Of a DNA stretch of 64,000 bases, positions 19,857 to 28,393 are shown piece after piece (within the stretch, counting starts at the first letter, position 1; the number at the start of each line of letters is the position of its first letter). A program made the position numbers and the translations under genes. The notes below the pieces were generated by a model, which was not told where the DNA came from, did not search any database, and saw nothing but the letters and a program-made list of their open reading frames with translations. The stretch is from Tetramitus jugosus (lineage: Eukaryota > Heterolobosea > Eutetramitea > Acrasida > Vahlkampfiidae): contig OW569382.1 in assembly GCA_937625935.1 (NCBI GenBank), positions 372,001 through 436,000 of the forward strand, read 5' to 3'.

Positions 19857-20903
19857 ATGTCATCTGTTCTGCCTAGAGTTTTGTTTACGAATCCGTTGGT
19901 TCATTTGTCTCTCAAATCGTTTGAGAGTCGATATCTGATCAGTGTGCTCCAGTCGACTGCTGAGGGTAACCAAACTCCACAGCAGGACCTCGTTCGTGCT
20001 GTCAACGAGTTTAAACCCAATGCCATCTACTTGTCATTCTCCAAGGGTGGCATTGTCATTAACCAAGACGATTTCTTTGCTCAGTTAACACCTGAGAGCA
20101 AGCAAGAGCTAAAGCTAGTGTCCAACCTGGGTGTCGGATATGACAAGATCAACCCAGTGAGTTGCATCAACAACAATGTCTACGCATCCAACACACCGGA
20201 TGTTGTGTCTGATGCTACAGCTGATGTCACCTTGGCACTCATGCTCAACTGTGCAAGAAAGACTGGTTTCTTTGAGGCAAGCCTAAGAAGAGGACAATGG
20301 AACGCTGGCGGTAATGTGTTTGGTTTTGATCTGAGAAACAAAGTTTTGGGAATTGTGGGCTGTGGCAGCATTGGTAAAGAAGTTGTCAAGCGTGCACAAG
20401 CATTCGGTATGCGTATCAAGTATTTCAAGAGAAACCGCTTGTCAGAGCAGGAGGAGTCTGCGTTGAACTTGGGCTCTGATGCATTTGAACCAAACCTTCA
20501 TCAACTATTGGCTCATAGTGATATCGTGTCAGTTCATACTCCATTGAACGAAAGCACGAGACACTTGTTGTCGACCAATGAGTTTGCTGCCATGAAATCA
20601 AGTGCCTATGTGATTAACACGTCAAGAGGGCCTGTGATTGATGAGAAGGCACTTGTTCATGCTATTTCTACTGGTCAGATTGCTGGATGTGGTCTCGATG
20701 TGTTTGAGAATGAACCCATCGTGACTCCTGAGCTGTTGACTCTGGAGAACGTTGTATTGTATCCTCATATTGGTACTCAAACGAGAGATACTCGAGTCAA
20801 CATGGAAACATTGGCCATGAAGAATATCGAATCTGTGTTGATCCAAGGCACTAGACCAGATACTCCTGTTCCCGAGCAAAAGGACTTCGTGAGAAATCTA
20901 TAA
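19857..20903 (+). CDS. D-isomer-specific 2-hydroxyacid dehydrogenase (glyoxylate/hydroxypyruvate reductase-like)
   Basis: An NAD(P)-dependent reductase of 348 residues, a typical family length. The Rossmann signature GIVGCGSIGKEV (about residues 165-176), SVHTPLNESTRHLL, NTSRGPVIDE (catalytic Arg), DVFENEP (catalytic Glu) and PHIGTQT (catalytic His) are all present in order. The fold also shows SNLGVGYDKINP and ATADVTLALMLNCAR at the domain junction. The substrate could be glyoxylate, hydroxypyruvate or another 2-oxoacid; 3-phosphoglycerate dehydrogenase is less likely since no ACT domain follows. The start ATG at 19857 follows a CACAAC context. There is no clear targeting peptide. Confidence 0.9.
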   Translation: MSSVLPRVLFTNPLVHLSLKSFESRYLISVLQSTAEGNQTPQQDLVRAVNEFKPNAIYLSFSKGGIVINQDDFFAQLTPESKQELKLVSNLGVGYDKINPVSCINNNVYASNTPDVVSDATADVTLALMLNCARKTGFFEASLRRGQWNAGGNVFGFDLRNKVLGIVGCGSIGKEVVKRAQAFGMRIKYFKRNRLSEQEESALNLGSDAFEPNLHQLLAHSDIVSVHTPLNESTRHLLSTNEFAAMKSSAYVINTSRGPVIDEKALVHAISTGQIAGCGLDVFENEPIVTPELLTLENVVLYPHIGTQTRDTRVNMETLAMKNIESVLIQGTRPDTPVPEQKDFVRNL

Positions 20904-21071
20904 AAAAATCCATGTATCAGTTCCAATGTATGCGCCGCAGTAGTGTATCAGTTACCAGCTGAGAGTCCGTTCCTTTTCTCCATGTCGCACAGTATACAGT
21001 CGACACCTGCTTGCGTTTACTCCTTTATACCAAATTTACCTCCAAATCTCCATGATCGTTCCATAAAAAAA

Positions 21072-21105
21072 TCGGCCAGATTTTACCCATGAACACTTAT
21101 TTTTA
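21072..21105 (+). repeat. Left terminal inverted repeat of piggyBac-like element
   Basis: Begins TCGGCCAGATTTTACC and ends ACACTTATTTTTA. It matches the reverse complement of 22968-23000 at all of these 29 bases, with a 5- versus 4-base difference between the blocks. Confidence 0.8.
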
Positions 21106-21170
21106 TCAACTCGGGGAGAACACAAATACAACTGAATCAAGATTGAGAAATTCCATCGGCAAAATAAAGC

Positions 21171-22916
21171 ATGGACTCCATGGAACAACAAGTAATCAAT
21201 GTTCGTCCTGAAAATCCTCAACCAATTCCCTCTGCACACATGAAGGTGAGTGTCATCACACTAGATGCTGAGAATGTGGTCTGTGATACCTACGTGGAAG
21301 GAGCAGATTTTGTAACAACAAAACAACCGACGACCAAGGTCAACTTCACCACAGCAACGAAAATAGCGAGAGGAACGTTACCAACAACCAATAGAACTGT
21401 GTTGGACCATTTTCTTCGCCTTTACAACGACGATCTCATCACGATGACACTCGAATGTATGAACTATAGGAGGGATGCAAGATATGAGGAGAGAAAGACC
21501 AAAGAAGGATTGCGAGGTCGCCCAGTTACTCAGAGTCAAGAGCTGTATGAGAAGGACAGAAACAAATATCTCAAACGTTTCAATGACTGCTTTGACCATA
21601 ATGATTTGTTCCAATTTCTGGCCTGCTTTTTCAGGATTTCAACAATCAACTTCCACACACTTGACCAATACTGGAGTGATTGTGATGAAACCAAGTGTGG
21701 AACGAAGAAGTGGTTTGATAGGAGAATGAAACAATACAAATTCATGGAGATGTGGAATTGTTTGGACTTGGATGGCGAAGCTGATAAATGGCTTGATGGC
21801 GTTTTGAAATCTATTCAGTGTGACTATACTCCTCATAAATGGCTCTGTGTTGATGAATCTATTGCTCCTATTCAATGCAACAATAACCCGCATCATGTAT
21901 TCGTGCAACGGAAACCACATCCGCATGGCATTAAATTTGAAGATGTGGCAGACGCGAACATGTATCTGATCTCTTTCAATATGCATAAAAGAACATCGAC
22001 AGATTATCTATATCCACCGATTGATCGCAGCAAGAAATTGAAACTGGTGCGCGAGGATGTATTGACGACCACTATTCCAGATGTTCTAGGCACTCTTCTT
22101 TCCCACTTACAAGGCAGTCATATCGTGGTTGGAGATTCCTGGTTCGGTGGATGTGATCCCACCATTGCAGTGACTGCAATGGGGCACCATGCCTTGTTCA
22201 AATGCAAGAGTGATAGACCAGGATTCCTGTTCAGAGACCTGCTCAACACTAAGAAGGTGAATCAACACAAGACTGTTGGTGTAGAAGGACTGATGGGTTG
22301 TGGTCATTATTGTTCTGCCGTTAGTCAAGAGAAGGACAAATTCAAGAACAATAAGATAGTTGGAAAGTCGTTTAATAATATTCTATCCACCTTTCATCGA
22401 TGTGATGAATATGTAACTGTGAAAGAGGATGTATACATAGGGGAAGGAGAGCGCGAGGAACAGGACGTAACAGTCCCAATGATGGTCTATGACTATCATC
22501 AAATGGCATGTGTGATTGATGAGGTCAATGCGTCTATAATGTCATCATACTACAACCACACCTGCACACGATGGACATCGGCGGTATGGATTTGGACAAT
22601 GGGTGTGCTTGTACATGATGCTCGTATTTTGTACAATCTCGAGCATCCAACTGCTCAACTATCCCAAATTCTATTCATGGAGATTCTATCGAACCAAATT
22701 TTTAAAGTAGAGAAGGAGAAGGAGATCGAAGATCATGTGCTGGAGGATGTCAAAATGAGAACGTACTGTAAGGTGTGCTACGCGCAAGAAAACAAGAAAA
22801 AAAGTATGTGCAAGACATATTGTCCAGCTTGTGGACATCAAATTTGTAGCAAGTGCTTCAATGAACCTTCCAGGCACTGGGGATATTTTGTAAAGAAAAT
22901 TGTAAATGGCGGATAA
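21171..22916 (+). CDS. piggyBac-like transposase (DDE_Tnp_1_7)
   Basis: A 581-residue transposase. The three catalytic aspartates are in family context: WLCVDESIAPI (Asp228), SHIVVGDSWFGG (Asp322) and MACVIDEVNASIMSSYY (Asp450). Other hallmarks are KPHPHGIKFEDVADANMYL (the family KP.kWG.K segment) and the following TRWTSAVWIWTMGVLVHDARILY helix. The C terminus holds a Cys/His-rich zinc-binding region, CKVCYAQ...CKTYCPACGHQICSKC (about 533-562), like the piggyBac C-terminal finger that binds the ends. No stop or frameshift interrupts the frame, so the protein could be functional or recently active. The start at 21171 has MDSMEQQ. Confidence 0.88.
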   Translation: MDSMEQQVINVRPENPQPIPSAHMKVSVITLDAENVVCDTYVEGADFVTTKQPTTKVNFTTATKIARGTLPTTNRTVLDHFLRLYNDDLITMTLECMNYRRDARYEERKTKEGLRGRPVTQSQELYEKDRNKYLKRFNDCFDHNDLFQFLACFFRISTINFHTLDQYWSDCDETKCGTKKWFDRRMKQYKFMEMWNCLDLDGEADKWLDGVLKSIQCDYTPHKWLCVDESIAPIQCNNNPHHVFVQRKPHPHGIKFEDVADANMYLISFNMHKRTSTDYLYPPIDRSKKLKLVREDVLTTTIPDVLGTLLSHLQGSHIVVGDSWFGGCDPTIAVTAMGHHALFKCKSDRPGFLFRDLLNTKKVNQHKTVGVEGLMGCGHYCSAVSQEKDKFKNNKIVGKSFNNILSTFHRCDEYVTVKEDVYIGEGEREEQDVTVPMMVYDYHQMACVIDEVNASIMSSYYNHTCTRWTSAVWIWTMGVLVHDARILYNLEHPTAQLSQILFMEILSNQIFKVEKEKEIEDHVLEDVKMRTYCKVCYAQENKKKSMCKTYCPACGHQICSKCFNEPSRHWGYFVKKIVNGG

Positions 22917-22967
22917 CATCTCGGGAAAACAAATTCTCCATCAAATTTTATTGTCCGTCAAGTTTGT

Positions 22968-23000
22968 TAAAAATAAGTGTACAAGGTAAAATCTGGCCGA
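22968..23000 (-). repeat. Right terminal inverted repeat of piggyBac-like element
   Basis: Reverse complement of the left end except for the short central block. It starts 51 bp after the transposase stop codon. Confidence 0.8.
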
Positions 23001-23109
23001 AATGTTCCTGTGAATCCGGTTGACTGTTATTTAAGGTTCCTGATAACATCAAATACTAGCTCACTTCACATAACCCATCAGAAAGAATACAACAAACCAA
23101 AACTACAAA

Positions 23110-24132
23110 ATGAATCATCTCAAGCAACCAATTGTGCTGATATTATTCTCAGTTCTATTACTCTTCCTACTTCAACATGATAAGAATGTTGTGACTGCTA
23201 CAAGTTTGGAAGATGCCGCATTGTTCAATGGCGACAATGAGACCTTTGTTCCACTATCTGAAACCGGATTTACACTCACCTTTTTGGGATCAAGTGTTGA
23301 AGAAGATCCATCACTTGGTGTATTGACCACTTTTACTTATAACCTCCAGATCAATGAAACCGAGAAGACCATTAGCGGAAATTTGTCACTGTTTGCTCTT
23401 TCTCTCTGCTCCTCCGATAGAGATTTGATTGTGGATCATACCCCTGAGGACACCACACTGGAGATTGTTGATTGGAATTCCGGTCATGTTCTTCTGATTC
23501 TGAAGTTTGATGACTCTGCTTCACTGAACGGAACAAATGGAACCATACCATTCAGAGAATTCAACTTTACTGTTACACTCACAGGCAATCTCACGACTGA
23601 GGAGGGAGAATTCTTGGTGACGAACGGTAGTGTTATTGCCAACGGAACTACGCTCGTTCCAGAGTGTGTTGTTGCACCACCGCCAACAACCAATACATCA
23701 GTGTTGTGTGCAGAGGGACTCAAGGTGTGTGGTCAAGCCTGCTACAGTACAGATGTCTATGTGTGCTTTGATGGAAATTTCTTGTGTCCAGTGAATCATC
23801 TCAAGTGTAACTTTGATTGCTATCGACCAACTGTGCACGTTTGTATCAACAATACCGTGTTGTGTCCTGTGACCGCTCCATTGAGGTGTGGTGCAGCATG
23901 TTATAGCAGTGATCTCTATGGATGTGACGAGAACAACAATTTGTTCCCTGTTGTTGTAGGTAGACCATCACCAACACCTTCTCCAATTGTGTCACCTTCA
24001 CCTATCCCATCTCCATCTGTTGTGCCAGTGCCATCTGCATCCGGAAGTGGAGTCCCTCCTTCACAGACAGTCAATACACCTTCCACACAAACCAATCGTC
24101 GATTCATGGACGGCATCCGTTTGTTCAACTGA
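23110..24132 (+). CDS. Secreted protein with three CBM52-like cysteine motifs
   Basis: A 340-residue secretory protein. A signal peptide is clear (PIVLILFSVLLLFLL, residues about 7-21). Residues about 40-190 form a beta-rich, N-glycosylation-rich region (many N-x-S/T). Three tandem copies of a small Cys motif then follow at about 200-285: LKVCGQACYSTDVYVCFDG..LCP, LKCNFDCYRPTVHVCINN..LCP and LRCGAACYSSDLYGCDEN. The pattern CG..CY....Y.C......LCP is that of the CBM52 carbohydrate-binding module found in some fungal beta-glucanases. A Pro/Ser/Thr linker-like tail ends the protein with no anchor. It probably binds a polysaccharide outside the cell or in digestive vacuoles; no catalytic domain is seen. 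Confidence 0.75.
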   Translation: MNHLKQPIVLILFSVLLLFLLQHDKNVVTATSLEDAALFNGDNETFVPLSETGFTLTFLGSSVEEDPSLGVLTTFTYNLQINETEKTISGNLSLFALSLCSSDRDLIVDHTPEDTTLEIVDWNSGHVLLILKFDDSASLNGTNGTIPFREFNFTVTLTGNLTTEEGEFLVTNGSVIANGTTLVPECVVAPPPTTNTSVLCAEGLKVCGQACYSTDVYVCFDGNFLCPVNHLKCNFDCYRPTVHVCINNTVLCPVTAPLRCGAACYSSDLYGCDENNNLFPVVVGRPSPTPSPIVSPSPIPSPSVVPVPSASGSGVPPSQTVNTPSTQTNRRFMDGIRLFN

Positions 24133-24329
24133 GAGTGGAATTGAAAGAAGACAAAGACACGCGAGGAATGGTGATTGAAACAAACTTACACTTTTTATAG
24201 TTGAGATCAAATATTTCAGCATCGCCAAAATCATTGTGTGGAAACAACAACAAATTGTACATAGCGAGCGATGAAGAGGGCAACTACCATAAATAAACTA
24301 CATACATTCACAAAAGCTTTAGCTAGTGT

Positions 24330-24764
24330 CTATCTATCCTTCTTGATTTGCTCAACATCTCTTGACATTTGATCAAGAATGTTGTTCATTGTCCTTAATT
24401 GAGCCACATGATTGTTAATCTGTGTATACTGTGTCTTCCAGAGCTTTTCCTTTGCTCCCACCCATTCTGGAGAAAACTTTTCTCTGCTGTCTTGAACATA
24501 GGACTGTAGTTGGCGCGGAGACATTTCGGTGAAATTTTGTTCAAAAATGGACCGAATGAGAAATTCTTCGTGTTGTCGCCGCATGTGATACTCTGTGTGC
24601 TTTTTGAGTGTGAATCCAAAGCCCAAGGTGACACCAATGAGTACAGAAAAATGGAAAAGCCTAAAGTGCCAACCGTACTTTCTTCCAGGCCCACCCTTTC
24701 TAAACAACCGATCATATCCCGATGCGTCAAACAGCGGTGCCACTCGTTCTCTCAATGAATCCAT
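24330..24764 (-). CDS. Small single-span membrane protein with coiled coil
   Basis: A 144-residue protein of unknown function. The ATG at 24764 begins MDSLRERVAPLFDASG. A hydrophobic segment, LFHFSVLIGVTLGFGFTL (about 36-53), is followed by a long polar helix with heptad-like spacing to the end (NHVAQLRTMNNILDQMSRDVEQI). Basic residues precede the membrane segment (RKGGPGRKYG), which would suit a tail facing the matrix or cytosol. The topology recalls small mitochondrial inner-membrane subunits, but no family motif was identified. It is divergent from the gene at 24949, with a 184-bp interval between the start codons. Confidence 0.65.
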   Translation of the reverse strand: MDSLRERVAPLFDASGYDRLFRKGGPGRKYGWHFRLFHFSVLIGVTLGFGFTLKKHTEYHMRRQHEEFLIRSIFEQNFTEMSPRQLQSYVQDSREKFSPEWVGAKEKLWKTQYTQINNHVAQLRTMNNILDQMSRDVEQIKKDR

Positions 24765-24948
24765 GTGAATTGATCAACTTGATATTTTCGAAAGATGTGC
24801 GCAGAAAAGATACTTGATTTCTTCGCTCTTCCAGAGCTTTTCCGCACAGAAACTCCTTCTCAGCATAAAAGCTTTTGGAACAACAACGAATAGCAAATTC
24901 AAAAACAGCAACACAAAGCTCTCGATACAACAAACAACAAAAACAATA

Positions 24949-25596
24949 ATGGTACCACCACCTGAGAATCGATACTTTTACACACTCATCAAAGCAATCG
25001 CAGTAACCATCATTTTCATTGCTTTTGTGTTTCGACCCAACTCCAACAACAGTAGCAGTAGTACACCATTTGTCGATCGAGCACTCATTCAAGACGATAT
25101 CGATTTTTATGATCGGATACAAAATGTGACTCTTCCGTTCGAACAGTGGACTCACTTGGCTCACGTTCGACTTGCATTCATACAATGTGCCAAACAATTG
25201 ACTGAAATGGATAGTGAATCATCGTCATCTAACGGTGGTGGTGGTAGTAATGCTGGTGTGTCAGTGATAGAGCTGTACGATCGTGTCTATCATCACACGA
25301 AGCAAATGATATTGAACTTCAATGAAAAACACGCGGAGAAATTGGAGACGGGGTATCATGAGACAATTACGCACATGTGGTTGCATTTGGTGATGAGTGC
25401 GTTTATTGAGCTGTTGAGCAACGAGAGTACAAAGTTTGAAGATTTATTGTCATTGAATCCAGAGCTAAAATCATTTGATACATCGTTCAAGTACTATAGT
25501 AAGAGCTTGTTGTATTCTGAGGTGGCCAAGAGTAATTTTATTAAGCCAGAGCTTCAACCATTTCCCATGCAATTCATTTCTGACATGATCAAATAA
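24949..25596 (+). CDS. Membrane-anchored protein of a bacterial-type conserved hypothetical family
   Basis: A 215-residue protein starting at the ATG at 24949. A single hydrophobic segment (TLIKAIAVTIIFIAFVF, about 12-28) is followed by a domain with spaced histidines: LPFEQWTHLAHVRLAF (about 58-73) and GYHETITHMWLHLV (about 135-148). This combination, a W-T-H-x-A-H-x-R-x-A segment then Y-H-E-T-I-T, recalls a widespread bacterial hypothetical family with no assigned activity; I recall the pattern but not a name. The histidines suggest metal binding, which is inference. A Ser/Gly-rich insert sits near residues 86-101. The host adds the anchor, placing the domain in the lumen or outside. Confidence 0.6.
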   Translation: MVPPPENRYFYTLIKAIAVTIIFIAFVFRPNSNNSSSSTPFVDRALIQDDIDFYDRIQNVTLPFEQWTHLAHVRLAFIQCAKQLTEMDSESSSSNGGGGSNAGVSVIELYDRVYHHTKQMILNFNEKHAEKLETGYHETITHMWLHLVMSAFIELLSNESTKFEDLLSLNPELKSFDTSFKYYSKSLLYSEVAKSNFIKPELQPFPMQFISDMIK

Positions 25597-25704
25597 AACT
25601 AGGAAGAGCGTAAAACTCTAAATCTTTTTTGTTTTTGTTGTATTGAGTGTATTTTGTGCTTTATTTTTTTTAAGGTGTTGTTTTTCAGTGGTTGTGTGAT
25701 TGAA

Positions 25705-25956
25705 TTAGGAAGGCATTATGGCTTTCCTGTTATTGGTTGGTTTGTTGCCTCTTCCTCCGTATTGTACGGATTTCATGTCGTTGCCCGTTGAACTCGATGC
25801 GAAAAGCTTTGATTTCTTCCATCGTTCCTTGTTGGTCATATTTTCACTGTATTTGAGCTCTGGATTGTATTTCCATTTGGGTGTGTGCGGAATGTTCAGT
25901 CGTTGCAATAAATAGTAGAACAGTTCTTCACCAGTGCGACTGTTTTTGGTAGTCAT
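25705..25956 (-). CDS. Small basic protein, unknown
   Basis: An 83-residue, strongly basic open frame from the ATG at 25956 (MTTKNSRTGEELFYYLLQRL). Coding character is fair: an amphipathic helix, then KWKYNPELKYSENMTNKERWKK, then a Gly/Asn-rich tail. The size and charge would suit a mitochondrial ribosomal or other RNA-associated protein, but no family is recognised. It converges on the gene at 24949; their stop codons are about 108 bp apart. Confidence 0.4.
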   Translation of the reverse strand: MTTKNSRTGEELFYYLLQRLNIPHTPKWKYNPELKYSENMTNKERWKKSKLFASSSTGNDMKSVQYGGRGNKPTNNRKAIMPS

Positions 25957-26286
25957 AGTCAGCGATGTCAGCAAAGGAGAGGTGAAACGAAAAAAGATGA
26001 CATACTACAGGAACCATGACCAAAGAGAAGTTTTGAACAAAAAGCGCGGGATGTCAAACGGTGAACCTGATTCACGCAATGCTCTGCTCATGATGATCTG
26101 AGATGATTATGATAAGAAATGCAAGTTCATCTGTTTTTTTTCCGAATCTTATTTTTTCTCTTCTTTGCCAACCATGAAAGTCATCTGATGTTTACAATCC
26201 ACTTATCATCAGTTGTTCAACTACGTTTCGAAATTTGCGAGTGCAGGTTGTGATTGTGTGAAGATAATGTGTTTATTTGACTCTAT
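25957..26286. other. Intergenic spacer
   Basis: Upstream of the small basic gene and downstream of the RNF170-like gene, both on the minus strand. T-rich tracts occur near 26131-26160. No other open frame or repeat stands out. Confidence 0.4.
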
Positions 26287-27039
26287 TCAAGGATGTGTGC
26301 TAGCACTACTGTTTGCAAAAGCTCTCGAAGTAATGTACAGTCTGTACAATCTCGGTAGAATGAACAATAGTGTGAATATTGGCAGAATAATGTCATCCAA
26401 GAAGCCAATAACAGGGATACTATCGGCGATGAGGTCGAACGGCATCAAAAAGTACAGGAAGAACACGAACAAGACAAGGAATAGGATGATCTTGTTGATC
26501 ACGGGTGGATGTTCATCCTCTGTTCCCTCGTAGAATCGATGCAACAAGTGCGCGTTCTCATTCCAATCTAAGAATGGTCTAGACTGTGCGTTGAGAACTC
26601 TGTTCCACATGAGTAACTCGCGATCAATATCAGTGCTACTGGTGTCGCCTGTGAGAATTACTCGTCGCGTTGTGTGACTCGACAATCGTTGTGGACGTTC
26701 AGAAGTTGTGTCCTCTGATCGTTGATGGCTGTGAACTCTTTCACGAACTCCGTGACTCGGAATGACAAATGTAACTACCTTTCGATCCAAAGGACACTTC
26801 TTTGAGGAGTCAGATGGTAAACTGTTCCAATAATCTGATAGACATTTGCCACAGAAAAAGTGTCCACAGCTCGTTTCGCATGCGTCTTGAATGCTGTCTT
26901 GACAGATTGGACAAATGGTTTGTTCTTCTTGATCTGAAGCCGGATTCTCCTGTCTTTGGTGTTCTTGCTTCTCTCGTGGTTGGGATGACTCCATGTTGGA
27001 TGATTTGTTGGTTTGGCGCGTGATGAAACGAAACCTCAT
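26287..27039 (-). CDS. RNF170-like RING E3 ubiquitin ligase (RING + DUF1232)
   Basis: A membrane ubiquitin ligase of 250 residues. The first ATG is at 27039. A C3HC4 RING finger, CPICQDSIQDACETSCGHFF...CGKCLSDYW...CPLDRK, lies at about residues 42-88. A polar linker follows, then a conserved NRRFSG-like segment (ELLMWNRVLNAQSRPFLDW). The C-terminal DUF1232 has two hydrophobic helices, the second starting YFLMPFDLIADSIPVIGFLDDI, the characteristic P.DLiPD.ipviG.lDD motif. This RING-DUF1232 order is that of RNF170, an ER ligase that in animals degrades inositol-trisphosphate receptors. The client here is unknown. Confidence 0.87.
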   Translation of the reverse strand: MRFRFITRQTNKSSNMESSQPREKQEHQRQENPASDQEEQTICPICQDSIQDACETSCGHFFCGKCLSDYWNSLPSDSSKKCPLDRKVVTFVIPSHGVRERVHSHQRSEDTTSERPQRLSSHTTRRVILTGDTSSTDIDRELLMWNRVLNAQSRPFLDWNENAHLLHRFYEGTEDEHPPVINKIILFLVLFVFFLYFLMPFDLIADSIPVIGFLDDIILPIFTLLFILPRLYRLYITSRAFANSSASTHP

Positions 27040-27378
27040 TCCCTTGGCTATTCCCAATTAACCTAACAATCGATCGTATTTTAAGAAACTCATTGAGTTT
27101 TTGTAAATGTCGCGGTTGAGTGAGCAATTGTTTGCATATGTCCGCTCTAATGACGCAAGAAACAGTGTTGCAATGTTTCCTGATACTTGTGAATGGAATC
27201 ACAGAAGGTCATGCTTATCAGCAGGATAAACTTGATTATCTTGAAGAAAGGGAGAAAAAAGAAAGGAAGAAAAGAAAAAGCAGAACAGAAGTCTATTGTT
27301 ATGTTCAAGCGTTGTTCGTTGTTGCAAAGGCATGCGATTTTGCACCAAAAAAATATAAACACATCAAAAGCTACTACG
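27040..27378. other. Divergent promoter region
   Basis: It separates the RNF170-like gene (minus) and the metallophosphoesterase gene (plus). The frame of the latter stays open upstream to 27193 without an ATG (AAAGAAAGGAAG-type purine tract at 27247-27285). An extra 5' exon cannot be excluded, but none is required. Confidence 0.4.
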
Positions 27379-28203
27379 ATGAAATTTCAGATTGCTAGTG
27401 ATATTCACTTGGAGTTCCAAGGTGTGGATGCACCCGCCATCATCCCCAAATCCGATGCCCTGTTTCTTGCCGGTGATATAGGTAAGCCTACCAAGGCTAA
27501 CTTGGCTCAATTTCTTATTAAGATGGCCTCGATTTTCCCCAATGTTTATTACGTGGCTGGTAATCACGAGTTTTATGGAGCAGAGTATTGGAGCACCAAA
27601 CATGCCTTGAAAGAAATTTGCTCCAATATACCTAATCTGCACTTTATGGACCAGGACTCCATTGTTTGGAAAGGTGCAAATGATGAACGTGTTCGCGTCA
27701 TTGGTTGTACTCTGTGGTCTCACGTACCTGACGATGAGAAGCAAGATGTGGGGCGCATGCTCAATGATTATCACTTGATTCGTTACGATGAATCGTTGCG
27801 TTACCAAACAAACACTAGTTCTAACCCTCCTGTTTCTGCATTCAACAGAAGACTCATTGTGGACGACACCAATGCCATGCATCAATCCGATGTAGGATAC
27901 CTCGAACAAGAGTTGACCAAGTCAAGAAATCAAGGAGAAGACAAGGTAATTGTTCTCACTCACCATGCTCCATTGGCCAATGGTGTTTCTGATCCCATGT
28001 ACGAAGGTGGTAATTCACCAATTGCCTCTGCCTTCCAAACTCCCTTAGATCATCTCATGGGCCACAATCTAAAGTATTGGATCTATGGTCACACTCATTA
28101 CAATGGAGACAAGACAGTCAACGGAACAAGAGTCGTGGCAAACCAAGCTGGATATCGCCACGAGAAGGTTCGTTGGGATCCGAACACTGTGTTTGAAATC
28201 TAA
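27379..28203 (+). CDS. Calcineurin-like metallophosphoesterase
   Basis: A 274-residue binuclear metal phosphoesterase. All core motifs are present in order: SDIHLEF (D-x-H, residues 7-13), LFLAGDIGKP (GD), VAGNHEFYG (GNHE), VLTHHAPL (H) and YGHTHYN (GHxH). The domain fills the chain and lacks a signal peptide or membrane anchor, suggesting a cytosolic enzyme. Similar stand-alone proteins occur in bacteria and protists with mostly unknown substrates, so activity beyond phosphoester hydrolysis is not assigned. The ATG at 27379 begins MKFQIASDIH, the usual N-terminal strand of the fold, which supports this start. Confidence 0.88.
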   Translation: MKFQIASDIHLEFQGVDAPAIIPKSDALFLAGDIGKPTKANLAQFLIKMASIFPNVYYVAGNHEFYGAEYWSTKHALKEICSNIPNLHFMDQDSIVWKGANDERVRVIGCTLWSHVPDDEKQDVGRMLNDYHLIRYDESLRYQTNTSSNPPVSAFNRRLIVDDTNAMHQSDVGYLEQELTKSRNQGEDKVIVLTHHAPLANGVSDPMYEGGNSPIASAFQTPLDHLMGHNLKYWIYGHTHYNGDKTVNGTRVVANQAGYRHEKVRWDPNTVFEI

Positions 28204-28393
28204 ACTACCCCTTGGAGTCGACCAAACATCTAAATTGCCACTATGGGAATTCCTTGTGCATTTCGTCATTGAACCTTTGGTCGTAAAATTGAAGTTCCTA
28301 TTTCTCAAGTTCAAAACACACATCAAACAACGACAGAAAGAAAAAACAAGCCAAGTAATAACCAATAAAGTTTGTTGATGAAGAGAGAAAATC

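Larger units (their letters stand above)
21072..23000 (+). mobile_element. piggyBac-like DNA transposon with inverted ends
   Basis: A transposase gene is bracketed by inverted repeats. The left end is 21072-21105 and the right end 22968-23000. Read inward, both begin TCGGCCAGATTTTACC, differ over 4-5 bases, then share ACACTTATTTTTA. The span is about 1.93 kb. A TTAA target duplication typical of piggyBac is not visible at either edge (left flank AAAAAAA, right flank AATGTTCC). The true ends may therefore lie elsewhere, the flanks may have mutated, or the family may use another target. The ends enclose a complete transposase frame. Confidence 0.75.

Noticed and set aside
20904-21071. Search for a TTAA duplication and longer inverted ends outside the piggyBac-like element
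   Set aside because: Left and right flanks show no further complementarity beyond 21072 and 23000, and TTAA occurs only away from the ends (near 23030).
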